43,145 nucleotides of DNA, from positions 1 to 43,145 of the forward strand of contig JAGGAC010000055.1 of assembly GCA_017889635.1 (NCBI GenBank). The letters run 5' to 3'. This stretch comes from Bacillota bacterium. Lineage in GTDB: Bacteria > Bacillota > Negativicutes > Sporomusales > CTSoil-080. Shown here piece after piece: positions 33,645 to 41,977 of the stretch; position 1 is the stretch's first letter; each line of letters starts with the position of its first letter. Position numbers and translations under genes: made by a program. A model generated the notes under the pieces. That model was not told where the DNA came from, ran no database searches, and was given only the letters and a program-made list of their open reading frames with translations.

Positions 33645-34772
33645 TTGACGCTGTCCAAAAATAGTGAGGAGTACATAAAGCAAATTCCTATTTATAGACC
33701 AACGCTCAGCGGAAATGAAAAGGAATATATTATCAGGTGCATTGATTCTACTTGGATATCTTCAAAGGGCGGATTTACCTTAGAGTTTGAACAGAAGTTT
33801 GCTGAATATATTGGAACCCGCTATGCAACCACTGTTTCGAGTGGCACTGCAGCCTTGCATTTAGCCTTGCTGGCTCTTGGGGCAGGTCCAGGAAGTGAGG
33901 TCATTGTGCCGACGTTGACTTTTGTTGCATCCGCTAATGCTATTGCCTATACTGGCGCTACACCGATATTTGCGGATTCGCTTGAAAGTACGTGGCAAAT
34001 TGATCCAGACGATATCCGGCGCAAAATCACCCCTAAAACATGCGGGATTATAGCTGTTCACTTGTATGGACATCCCTGCGATATGGATGCGTTGACTGCT
34101 ATTACAAAAGAGTTTGGGATATTTATGATCGAAGATTGTGCCGAAGCTATCGGTTCCCGGTACAAAAAATCTCACGTAGGTAACTTTGGTGAAATTGCGG
34201 CTTTCAGCTTTTATGGAAATAAAACTATCACTACCGGAGAGGGCGGAATTATTGCTACTAACAATAAGACCTTATATGATCGTGCAGTGCATTTAAAAGG
34301 GCAAGGATTGTCCCCGCACCGGCAGTATTGGCATGACGTAATAGGCTATAATTATCGGATGACCAATCTATGTGCAGCCATTGGCCTGGCTCAATTAGAA
34401 CAGGTTGATGCGTTTGTCAGCAAAAAACGTCAGATTGCGAGTTGGTATCGTAATGAATTAAAAGACTTGCCGCTTCGTTTTCACGATGAAATCGGCGATG
34501 TGGTTAATTCATACTGGATGTGTTCTGTGCTTGTGTCAGATGCTTTGTTGAGAGAAAAATTGCGCGACTATTTAGCAGGGCTTGGTATTGAAACTAGGCC
34601 GGTCTTTTATCCCATACACACGATGCCGATATACTCGCAAAATTATCAGCATCATAGTGTAGCGGAAGATATCAGTTTACGGGGCATAAATTTGCCTAGC
34701 TGGCCTGGGCTAACAGCCGAGGATGTGAATTTTATCTGTAATTCTATTCGCGAGTTTCTGAACAAACATTAG
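33645..34772 (+). CDS. DegT/DnrJ/EryC1/StrS PLP-dependent sugar aminotransferase
   Basis: TTG 33645 has GGAGGT eight bases upstream. The 375-residue protein has the family signatures: IPIYRPTLSGNEKEYIIRCI, TVSSGTAALHLALLALGAGP, FMIEDCAEAIGSRY and the PLP-lysine region FSFYGNKTITTGEGG. It resembles GDP-perosamine synthase and PseC-type enzymes that aminate keto-sugar nucleotides. With the PglD/NeuD-like acetyltransferase and glycosyltransferase downstream it likely makes an amino sugar for a surface glycan. The keto-sugar-forming dehydratase is not in the window. Confidence 0.9.
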   Translation: MTLSKNSEEYIKQIPIYRPTLSGNEKEYIIRCIDSTWISSKGGFTLEFEQKFAEYIGTRYATTVSSGTAALHLALLALGAGPGSEVIVPTLTFVASANAIAYTGATPIFADSLESTWQIDPDDIRRKITPKTCGIIAVHLYGHPCDMDALTAITKEFGIFMIEDCAEAIGSRYKKSHVGNFGEIAAFSFYGNKTITTGEGGIIATNNKTLYDRAVHLKGQGLSPHRQYWHDVIGYNYRMTNLCAAIGLAQLEQVDAFVSKKRQIASWYRNELKDLPLRFHDEIGDVVNSYWMCSVLVSDALLREKLRDYLAGLGIETRPVFYPIHTMPIYSQNYQHHSVAEDISLRGINLPSWPGLTAEDVNFICNSIREFLNKH

Positions 34773-34782
34773 AGGAAATGAC

Positions 34783-35850
34783 ATGAATTTGAAAATTCTA
34801 TCTAAGGAAGAATGGCTTTATTGGTGGAGGCAATTACCGGCGTGCTGCCGTGAAGTATATTGGCATCCTGCCTATTACGATACTGCCTCGCGCTGGGAGA
34901 AGGGGCATGCCGAATGCATCTACATCGACAAAGGGGATGCATGGATGATTTATCCCTATCTGCGTCATCCGATTGTTGGATATCAATTGCCGGGTGCAGC
35001 ATTTTATTATGATATTCAGACTGCTTACGGATATGGTGGAGCGTTATTCATTGGCGAATGGGATGACAAAGATAAGATAACAGCATATACAGTGATTGCA
35101 GATTATTTTAGAGAGACTAATGCAGTCGCTGAACTTGTCCGTTGTCATACCGAATGGATAGATCCGGCTGTTATGGTGAAAGCGGGGTATTCGACTATAA
35201 AAGTCCGGACAAACGTGGAAACAGAGCTTATTGGCAAGCTGCCAGAAGAAATTCTTAGCAGTTGGGAAAAAGAAGTGCAGAGAAATATTCGGAAAGCGAA
35301 AGAAGCGGATTTAGATCATATGTTAATCCACGGAACTGGCCGTGTGAATGATTTTGCAGTGCTTTATAATATGGCAGCTGAAAGGCTGCACATGACCCCA
35401 TATTATCAGTTTAATGAGGCATATTTTCGCTCACTTATGGCTGTTGATAATAAACAAGTAGGACAGGTACTTTGCTCCATGTCCAGCTCTCATTCCGGCC
35501 TGATAGCCAGCCATGTTGTTTTCTTAGGTGAAAAATTGGCCTTCCTCCATCTAGCCGCAGTAGATTCAGCCTTTCGCTCTGTTCATGCCGATGCGTTTAT
35601 GATGTGGGCTGATGTATATTATGCATCTATGATGGGGTGTGAGCGTATTTGCTGGGGAGGGGGAATGTCGATTAATCCTGACGACAGTCTGTTCAAATTC
35701 AAGGCGAAATTTGGTCAAAGATATGTGCCTGTATATATTGGATGCCGAATTATCGACAAGAAAATTTATGAACAGCTCTGTGCCGAGTGGAACAGACGCA
35801 ACGCTCAGAAGCTGCATACAACCAATAAATTTTTACGCTATCGGTACTAG
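34783..35850 (+). CDS. FemAB/GNAT-like (Acetyltransf_6) acyl or aminoacyl transferase
   Basis: The 355-residue protein shows a FemAB-like double GNAT layout: an N-terminal half (VYWHPAYYDTASRWEKGHAE, YGYGGALFIGEWD) and a C-terminal Acetyltransf_6 half (RNIRKAKEADLDH, SAFRSVHADAFMMWADVYYA, CWGGGMSINPDDSLFKFKAK). Related proteins attach amino acids to peptidoglycan from aminoacyl-tRNA or acylate amino groups of polysaccharide precursors. Between the aminotransferase and the PglD-like acetyltransferase it most likely N-acylates an amino sugar. It starts 10 bases after the aminotransferase stop (GAGGAAA site). Confidence 0.75.
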   Translation: MNLKILSKEEWLYWWRQLPACCREVYWHPAYYDTASRWEKGHAECIYIDKGDAWMIYPYLRHPIVGYQLPGAAFYYDIQTAYGYGGALFIGEWDDKDKITAYTVIADYFRETNAVAELVRCHTEWIDPAVMVKAGYSTIKVRTNVETELIGKLPEEILSSWEKEVQRNIRKAKEADLDHMLIHGTGRVNDFAVLYNMAAERLHMTPYYQFNEAYFRSLMAVDNKQVGQVLCSMSSSHSGLIASHVVFLGEKLAFLHLAAVDSAFRSVHADAFMMWADVYYASMMGCERICWGGGMSINPDDSLFKFKAKFGQRYVPVYIGCRIIDKKIYEQLCAEWNRRNAQKLHTTNKFLRYRY

Positions 35851-35888
35851 ACTTCAAACAATGTAAAGAGAAGTGAAGGAGACGGATT

Positions 35889-36500
35889 ATGAGCGGCAAA
35901 GAGAAACTGATCGTGGTTTTCGGCTGTGGCGGTCATAGCCATAATATTGCGGACATTATTCTTTATAATGAACCGGACAGTCGCATACTTTTTGTCGACG
36001 ACAATGCTCAGGAAGGTGAAACGAAACTTGGATTTAGCGTGGTGAAAACAATTCCGGAAGAGGAGTATAAGTGCATAATAGCTATAGGCAGTAATATGAA
36101 AAGAAAACAAAAATTTGAACAGATCGATAAGGCAAGATTAACCTCGGTTTTATCCCAGAGAGCTCATATAGGGCGTTACGCTAAGATTGGTAAAGGTTCT
36201 TATGTTGGGCACTTAGCAATAGTTGGTGCAGAAGCTGTAATTGGTGAGAATACCTTTATTAGTTATGCCAGTGTGGTCGGGCACGAAACGCAAATAGGCT
36301 GTCATTCCTTTGTTGGACCAAACGCTACTATAATGGGTAAAGTAAAAGTTGATGATCTTGTTTTTATCGGTGGCGGAGTAACCATAATTAATGGAGTAGC
36401 AATATGTTCTAACTCAATTATTGGTGCCGGTGCTACTGTGGTGGGGAATATTCTAGAGCCCGGTACGTATGTTGGATCGCCGGCCCGGAGGATAAAATGA
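35889..36500 (+). CDS. PglD/NeuD-family sugar O/N-acetyltransferase
   Basis: The 203-residue protein has an N-terminal PglD Rossmann-like domain (LIVVFGCGGHSHNIADIILY) and a C-terminal left-handed beta helix of hexapeptide repeats (IGRYAKIGKGSYVGHLAIVG, IGENTFISYASVVGHETQIG), ending GTYVGSPARRIK. The likely catalytic His lies in SVVGHETQIG. Such enzymes acetylate UDP- or nucleotide-linked amino sugars, or sialic-acid-like sugars. GAAGGAGA precedes its ATG; its stop overlaps the start of the glycosyltransferase (ATGA at 36497-36500). Confidence 0.9.
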   Translation: MSGKEKLIVVFGCGGHSHNIADIILYNEPDSRILFVDDNAQEGETKLGFSVVKTIPEEEYKCIIAIGSNMKRKQKFEQIDKARLTSVLSQRAHIGRYAKIGKGSYVGHLAIVGAEAVIGENTFISYASVVGHETQIGCHSFVGPNATIMGKVKVDDLVFIGGGVTIINGVAICSNSIIGAGATVVGNILEPGTYVGSPARRIK

Positions 36501-37645
36501 GAATTGCGCTGCTGGGTGACCGTTTTTCACAATGGGGTGGTGGCAGAGATTTTTTACTGTCATGTGCAAACGCTTTAAATATAATAAATCAGACTGAGCC
36601 ACTTCAAATATATCTTCTGTTACCGCGAAAAGGCATTCTTCTGGAAGAAACAGAGATTGAACACTTCCGTGACTGGTTTCGTAATATTTCTAGAAACATT
36701 CAGGGCATCCCTTATGATAACTCACAGCAAGGACTTATTGACAGTCTACATATCATTAATGCGGATGTAGTTTTTCCAGTAATGGAGTCATTGGGTAAAG
36801 ATTTTCCGGTTCCCTGGATAGGATATTGGTATGACTTTCAGCACAAGTATTATCCAGAGTATTTTTCTGCAGACGAGTATCGCCTAAGAGACTGGGAGAT
36901 TACTCGTTTGTTGTCGGAGGCTAAGGCTATCTTAGTGGCTGCGCGGACAGTAAAGGAAGATGCTTTAAAATTTTTTCCCGAAGCATCCTGCCAAATTTTT
37001 GTTTTGCCGCCTGCTCCTGGTCCGATTATCGGGTACCTGGGAGAAGAACAAGACGTTCATAAAAAATACTCTATTCCGGAAAAATACTTTCTGATTTCAA
37101 ATCAATTTTGGGTACACAAATCTCATATAACCGCATTTGAGGCCTTATCTATTCTGAAACAAAAAACAGATGTTAATATTTCAATAGTTTGCACCGGGAA
37201 GACCTTTGATCCTCGCTTTCCTACTTATTTTAGTGAATTGGAAGAAAAAATAAAAAGCATGGGAATTAAAGACCGGGTTTATATATTAGGCCATATTCCC
37301 AAACAAGACCAAATACAAATCATGTATGACGCTATAGCCGTACTTCAGCCTTCTTTATTTGAAGGAACTCCTGGTGGCGGATCTGTACGAGAAGCGGTTT
37401 CTCTCGGAATTCCGTCAATCATTTCTGATATTCCGGTAAATAAGGAACTCACTGATAAGGAAGTGATATTTTTCCGAACTGGTTCTGTCGAAGATTTGGC
37501 GGAAAAAATGGTTCGAGTAATTCCACGAGCATTGATAACCCCTCCTGAGACAACTATTTTGGAAGCAAAGGCCAAAGCAAGAGCTCAGGTTCGTGGAGAG
37601 AAGTTGCTGGAAGTCATTTCATATGTGAAAATGTCGAGAAGATAA
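36497..37645 (+). CDS. GT4-type glycosyltransferase
   Basis: The 382-residue protein has a GT-B fold: an N-terminal part (MRIALLGDRFSQWGGGRDFL) and a C-terminal nucleotide-sugar domain with the GT4 pattern VLQPSLFEGTPGGGSVREAV, the EX7E-like catalytic stretch, and SLGIPSIISDIPVNKEL. IKDRVYILGHIPKQDQIQIM is the usual preceding strand. It probably transfers the amino sugar made by this operon to an acceptor in the cytosol. It is the last gene, coupled to the acetyltransferase. No export genes are seen. Confidence 0.85.
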   Translation: MRIALLGDRFSQWGGGRDFLLSCANALNIINQTEPLQIYLLLPRKGILLEETEIEHFRDWFRNISRNIQGIPYDNSQQGLIDSLHIINADVVFPVMESLGKDFPVPWIGYWYDFQHKYYPEYFSADEYRLRDWEITRLLSEAKAILVAARTVKEDALKFFPEASCQIFVLPPAPGPIIGYLGEEQDVHKKYSIPEKYFLISNQFWVHKSHITAFEALSILKQKTDVNISIVCTGKTFDPRFPTYFSELEEKIKSMGIKDRVYILGHIPKQDQIQIMYDAIAVLQPSLFEGTPGGGSVREAVSLGIPSIISDIPVNKELTDKEVIFFRTGSVEDLAEKMVRVIPRALITPPETTILEAKAKARAQVRGEKLLEVISYVKMSRR

Positions 37646-38043
37646 ATGAGAAGGTCAGAAAATATCTCAAACCAGCGAACGATTCGTTGTATGGCGGATA
37701 AATGAAATATACATTAATAATTATCAATTAGTTTACTACCCAAGTTGAATAAAGGTTCAGAGATACAAGTGAAAGAACAGTGATCTGTTTGATATTTTGG
37801 TAAATGTAAGGGTATTTTTGAATTGGTGAGGTTTTTGTACCAAAGCCTAGATTATAGTGCTATGGTTCGCTGGATCAAATATGTTTATGTTGCATATTTT
37901 TCGTTTAAGTTCACACTATAAGATTATCATGAGCGAGAGATAGGTTCCTATTCATCTAGAATACTATCGGTCAAGCTTAAAACCGATATGGGGTCACACA
38001 CTTTACCAGTATTTCCAAGTCTAAACGAAAGAATGTAATCATT
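37646..38043. other. 400-base AT-rich gap without a gene
   Basis: I see no ORF with a ribosome site here and no recognisable RNA gene. The end of this gap (about 38005-38040) is open in frame with the PNPOx-like gene, but has no ATG or good ribosome site. A promoter-like TATAGT stands at 37855, unconfirmed. Confidence 0.4.
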
Positions 38044-38421
38044 GTGCTAAACGAAAAACTAATAGCTATTTTGTCTCACCCTGTTGATGGAGCAGTTTCT
38101 ATTGTGACTAATGGAGTTGATGGTCCTCATTTAGTTAATACCTGGAATAGCTATATTGAGGTAACTCCTGATGACAAGCTCCTGATTCCCGCCTATGGCT
38201 TTCTAAGGACTGAGAAAAATATTACTGCCAACACCGAGGTTACTCTCTCAATTGCCAATAGAGAAGTTGAAGGCTATAGAGCGAAAGGAACAGGTGTTAT
38301 CGTTGAGGGAAGCGCTCGTTTTATAAAAGCGGGCGAAGATTTTGACCGTATGAAGAAAAAATTCGATTGGGCTCGAGCCGTCATGGAGGTAAGAGTGACG
38401 GATGCAAGGCAAACGCTCTAG
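38044..38421 (+). CDS. Pyridoxamine 5'-phosphate oxidase-like FMN-binding protein
   Basis: The 125-residue protein (GTG 38044; a weak ribosome site makes the exact start uncertain) begins LNEKLIAILSHPVDGAVSIV and contains DGPHLVNTWNSYIEVTPDDK and LLIPAYGFLRTEKNI, the pattern of small split-barrel PNPOx-like flavoproteins. These bind FMN as dimers and reduce small molecules, or are of unknown use. The reading frame is open upstream into the gap, so the real start may lie earlier. A terminator follows. Confidence 0.75.
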   Translation: MLNEKLIAILSHPVDGAVSIVTNGVDGPHLVNTWNSYIEVTPDDKLLIPAYGFLRTEKNITANTEVTLSIANREVEGYRAKGTGVIVEGSARFIKAGEDFDRMKKKFDWARAVMEVRVTDARQTL

Positions 38422-38452
38422 CTAATTGAATAATAAACCATTTAAAGGCAAC

Positions 38453-38499
38453 AAAAGAGGCCTCATTCCTTGTGTTCGCAAGGGTTGAGGCCTCTTTTT
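38453..38499 (+). terminator. Intrinsic terminator
   Basis: AAAAGAGGCCTCA (38453-38465) pairs with TGAGGCCTCTTTT (38486-38498); an inner CCTTG/CAAGG pair extends the stem. A T-run ends it. It closes the PNPOx-like gene. Confidence 0.85.
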
Positions 38500-38588
38500 A
38501 GCGTTATAGTGCAAAAAATAAAGCCACTCGGTAGCGGTGGTTGCTCAAAAGGCCCGTGCAGTGGTCGCGAAATTTAGTGTGGGCGGTT

Positions 38589-39119
38589 ATGTTTCGTTAT
38601 GGCCTAAGAGAAGGGAGCAAAGTCGCTGTGGCTCCGTTGATTACTGATTTGCCAATTGTTGCGATATCTGTCGGCGTGTCGTATCTATGCTTTTGGCTTT
38701 AAAGCCTCTTTTTGGGCCCATATCGCTCCTAGGGGGGCGCTTTTGTATGTTATTTGGGATATGAGAACATTCGTTTTCGAGCTGGAACAGAAGATTTTAA
38801 AGCGGCTGAGTCTGGTTCGGTTTGGAAGACGGCCATAGTGAATGCGCTGAGTCCTCATCCTTATCTTTTTTGGTTTGTTATAGGCGCTCCAATAATTATG
38901 AATGCCTATGCGATGGATGGTATGGCTGCGGTGATTTTTGTAGCGAGTTTTTATGTTTGCCTTTCGGGGGCAAAAATTATATTGGCTATTGCGGTTAATC
39001 GTTCAAGGGGATTTTTGCAAGGACAGATCTATGTAGGTGTTATAAGAGTTCTTGGAGCAGTTTTAATTCTTTTTGCATTGAGGTTGTTTTGGGACGGTTT
39101 ACAACTAATAGAAGGCTAG
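38589..39119 (+). pseudogene. Degraded LysE/RhtB-family amino acid exporter
   Basis: Residues RYGLREGSKVAVAPLITDLP (from 38598) and, in the same frame, YLGYENIRFRAGTEDFKAAE through LFWDGLQLIEG match a LysE-type exporter. Two in-frame stops interrupt it, TAA at 38700 and TAG at 38730, within the stretch that should be a membrane helix and GGAFLLYLGYE motif. The N-terminal PGP motif region is also lost. The remaining C-terminal open part (38754-39119) has three hydrophobic spans but no plausible start. It looks non-functional. Confidence 0.75.
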
Positions 39120-39167
39120 CCTGCTTTTTTAGGCTTCACATCAGAAATACTAGGACTTCCGAAAATC

Positions 39168-39275
39168 ATGAAAGGGTGGACGAACGATGAGAAGATGATG
39201 CTTGCTTGTTGTAATGATGGTACTCGACCGGTTATTTTCAAAATTGAGCATCTAGAGGAGGGGAACAAAGCATGA
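39168..39275 (+). CDS. Possible 35-residue peptide coupled to the nitroreductase
   Basis: An ATG at 39168 gives MKGWTNDEKMMLACCNDGTR and ends with a stop overlapping the nitroreductase start (ATGA). The frame stays open upstream to the LysE relic. It may be the end of a lost gene rather than an independent protein. No family recognised. Confidence 0.25.
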   Translation: MKGWTNDEKMMLACCNDGTRPVIFKIEHLEEGNKA

Positions 39276-39791
39276 ACGAAGTATTGAAAGCTATGGAAGA
39301 AAGAAGAAGTGTCCGTAAGTATAAAACGGACATGGTACCGAAGGATATTATTGAGCAGATTATTGATGCTGGTCTTTATGCAGCCAATGGTATGGGGCAG
39401 AAGCCAATTATCGTCGCGGTAACCAATAAAGAACTTCGTGACAAGCTGTCAAAGATGAACGCAGCGGTGGAAGGATGGAATGTTGATCTATTTTATGGAG
39501 CATCTGTTGTCTTGATTGTCCTTGCTTCGAAGGACTGGATAAACTGTGTTTATGACGGCAGCCTTGTGTTGGGTAACCTGATGCTTGTTGCACATTGCCT
39601 GGGAACCGGCAGCTGCTGGATTCACCGAGCAAAGCAGGAGTTTGATAGTCATGAAGGGGAAGGAAATTCTAAAAGAACTTGGCGTCATGGGCGAATATGA
39701 GGGGATTGGACACTGTATTTTGGGATATCCGGATGGGCCGGTTCAAAAGGAGATGCCGAGAAAAGACGGCAGTGTTTTTTGGGCAGAATAA
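39272..39791 (+). pseudogene. Nitroreductase-family FMN oxidoreductase with a frameshift
   Basis: MNEVLKAMEERRSVRKYKTD, AGLYAANGMGQKPIIVAVTN, FYGASVVLIVLA and SLVLGNLMLVAHCLGTGSCW are typical nitroreductase features. The first frame runs to 39700. A run of four G at 39656-39659 shifts the frame: with three G, the reading continues as KEILKELGVMGEYEGIGHCI and LGYPDGPVQKEMPRKDGSVF to the stop at 39789-39791, giving about 172 residues, the normal family length. This may be a real inactivating change or a base-call error. GAGGAGGGG lies before the ATG. Confidence 0.8.
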
Positions 39792-39853
39792 ATTGAGTTT
39801 TATCAGAAATCATCGGTGGGATTGTGAACTGTATTATTGGTGAATGCAAAAAT

Positions 39854-39895
39854 GGTCTCAGGCCTTGTTGAATCAGGGGCTGTGACCGTTTTTTT
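39854..39895 (+). terminator. Intrinsic terminator
   Basis: GGTCTCAGGCC (39854-39864) pairs imperfectly with GGGGCTGTGACC (39876-39887), followed by seven T. It ends the nitroreductase gene and, with A-rich flanks, may also serve the convergent LysR gene. Confidence 0.7.
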
Positions 39896-39924
39896 ATTTA
39901 TTGCTGATAATTTCTTGTGGTTTT

Positions 39925-40848
39925 TTATAATCTATCTTTTGGAGCAGACCTTTCTAAAGCCGTTGTTAGAAAATCAATATATACGATAAGCTCTTCTGGC
40001 AAAAATACATCGTTTCGTTTTACAAAGCCAATTTGGATCAGATTACCATCTTCTAAGGGGATGGCAATAATATTAGGGTTCATATAATTGTTCACGATGC
40101 AGCCAGTTCCTATATTATAGCCATCTGTATTTGCAAGAAGATTATTCATGGCAGCTCGGTCCTTTAAAAAGACTATCCTTTCAATATTTTCTATGTTGAT
40201 AACTTCTTCGGCAAAATGGAGCAATACATCGTCCTGCTGGTAGGTAAGATACGGATAGTTTTCTAATTGTTCTAAAGTAATCGATTTGAGATTCGCTAGA
40301 GGATGCTCTTTTCGAAGAAAGACATGTTGCCTCAGTGAAGCGAGAGGAGTAAATATTAGCGATTTTGAGGTGAAGTAGCGCTCAAAAAGATTCTTGTTTA
40401 AATCGGTAAGCGATAAAATTCCAAGAATACTTTTACTCGCATACACGTCATCAATTACATCAGTTGTTTTACCTTCTCGAATTGTCAGTTCATATTTTAG
40501 CTCGGCGAAATAAATCATTAGCTTTGCAACAGCTTCAATAGCAAAGCTATAATGCTGAGAAGAAATAGAGAATTTTGTTAAATCCGCCGCTTTTTGCTTA
40601 TTGAAATGATAGACAACTGATTCTGCTTTTTCAAGAAGCATTTTAGCGTAGAATAATAATTCCAGGCCATCTTTTGTAAAGACAACACCTTTGTTTGTTC
40701 TATCCAAAATAGTAATCCCTAACTCATTTTCCATTTCGTGGACTGCTTTGCTGATGCTTGGCTGGGTGACATAAAGGGCAGAGGCAGCTTTGCTAATGGA
40801 ATTATGTTTGGCAATCTCTACGATATACCGAAATTGTTGAAGCGTCAT
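39925..40848 (-). CDS. LysR-family transcriptional regulator
   Basis: ATG 40848 (AAGGTG upstream) gives 307 residues; the longer ATG at 40926 lacks support. The N-terminal helix-turn-helix is typical (LQQFRYIVEIAKHNSISKAA, YVTQPSISKAVHEMENELGI), and the effector domain follows (LILT-type strands, YPYLTYQQDDVLLHFAEEVI). It belongs to the CysB/CbbR-like group that senses small metabolites. It is convergent with the broken nitroreductase and divergent from the acetyltransferase at 40995, its possible target. Confidence 0.8.
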   Translation of the reverse strand: MTLQQFRYIVEIAKHNSISKAASALYVTQPSISKAVHEMENELGITILDRTNKGVVFTKDGLELLFYAKMLLEKAESVVYHFNKQKAADLTKFSISSQHYSFAIEAVAKLMIYFAELKYELTIREGKTTDVIDDVYASKSILGILSLTDLNKNLFERYFTSKSLIFTPLASLRQHVFLRKEHPLANLKSITLEQLENYPYLTYQQDDVLLHFAEEVINIENIERIVFLKDRAAMNNLLANTDGYNIGTGCIVNNYMNPNIIAIPLEDGNLIQIGFVKRNDVFLPEELIVYIDFLTTALERSAPKDRL

Positions 40849-40994
40849 GTATGCACCTTTCCTTAATTTATTCGGTCGAGCGTTTTGCCATAACCTCATT
40901 CTATAGCAAGCGCATACTAAGGTCAATTTTACGTTTCGCCAGGCGGGGGTTAAAATATAGAAGAGTAAAGTAGTTCTGAAAGGTAGTGAAAAGG

Positions 40995-41537
40995 ATGATT
41001 AGGGAAGCAACTGAAAAAGATTTAATGGATATATTAGAGATTTATAATGATGCTATTTTGAATACAACAGCGGTCTATGATTATAAGGCTCATACTCTTT
41101 ATGATAGAACACAATGGTATGAAAAAAAGAAGCAAGATGGATATCCAGTGCTAGTGTTTGAAAAAAGTGAAAAAGCTGTTGCGTTTGCTACATTTGGCCC
41201 ATTTAGAGCATGGCCGGCATATAAATATACGATAGAACATTCCGTGTATGTTCATAAGGATTATAGGAATCAGGGGATTGCAACAAAATTAATGCAGGAA
41301 ATAATAAAAATTGCTAATGCAAGAGAATATGCAATACTTGTTGCTGGAATTGACGCAGCAAATGAAGATAGTATAAAAATGCATGAGAAATTAGGATTTA
41401 AATTTTCGGGTGTAATTAAAAAAGCAGGATATAAATTTAATGAATGGCTAGACCTTGCGTTTTATCAACTGGATTTGGAAGGACCAAAGATACCCTCGGA
41501 AGAGTCGATTCATGATAGTCGAAAAGCATCAGGATAG
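40995..41537 (+). CDS. PAT/bar-type GNAT N-acetyltransferase
   Basis: ATG 40995 gives MIREATEKDLMDILEIYNDA, the common start of the phosphinothricin-acetyltransferase-like group; GTG 40986 is an alternative. The acetyl-CoA loop is seen in SVYVHKDYRNQGIATKLMQE, and the C-terminal signature is IKMHEKLGFKFSGVIKKAGY. Length is 180 residues, normal for the family. The natural substrate is likely a small amine such as an amino acid analogue. The last 26 bases overlap the HsdR fragment in another frame, so its final residues (ESIHDSRKASG) may come from fused sequence. Confidence 0.8.
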   Translation: MIREATEKDLMDILEIYNDAILNTTAVYDYKAHTLYDRTQWYEKKKQDGYPVLVFEKSEKAVAFATFGPFRAWPAYKYTIEHSVYVHKDYRNQGIATKLMQEIIKIANAREYAILVAGIDAANEDSIKMHEKLGFKFSGVIKKAGYKFNEWLDLAFYQLDLEGPKIPSEESIHDSRKASG

Positions 41538-41952
41538 CCTCGCAATATATAAGCTGCGCAATAACATCCCGCTGACGCTTGTAGACTATAAAAATCTGGA
41601 GCATATATTTATTGATGAGCTTGGCAATAAAACCGACTATGAACGGGAATTCGGCGATACCCCGTTTGGCCTCTTAGTGCGGAAGATCGGCAAGCTGGAA
41701 TATGAGGCCGCGATGAAGGTGTTTTCAGAATTCATCAATGACCAATCGTTAACCCAGACGCAAATTGTCTTTGTAAAAAAGATTGTCGACTATATTGTGC
41801 AGAACGGCTATGTCGAGAATATGGCTGAACTGATGAAGCCGCCGTTTGATAAGCCGGTCAGCTTTATGAAAGTGTTTGATAAAACCAGTCAGCAGCGGAT
41901 TATGGAACTGGTGACTGAGGTTAAGCAAAATGCCGTGCGGGTTGTGGGGTAG
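41512..41952 (+). pseudogene. C-terminal fragment of a type I restriction enzyme R subunit (HsdR)
   Basis: An open frame of 146 residues from ATG 41512 matches the conserved end of HsdR: IYKLRNNIPLTLVDYKNLEH, YEREFGDTPFGLLVRKIGKL, and PPFDKPVSFMKVFDKTSQQR. This is the EcoEI_R_C-type helical region that binds the modification subunits. The nuclease and helicase domains (about 800 residues) are absent, and the 5' end abuts the acetyltransferase gene. It could persist only as a truncated remnant; no hsdM or hsdS lies in the window. Confidence 0.8.
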
Positions 41953-41977
41953 AATGAGGAAATAGAGGCGGCTAAAC

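Noticed and set aside
38656-38838. 60-residue plus-strand ORF overlapping the LysE relic
   Set aside because: It reads the relic in another frame; the LysE-like frame has recognisable motifs and this one does not.
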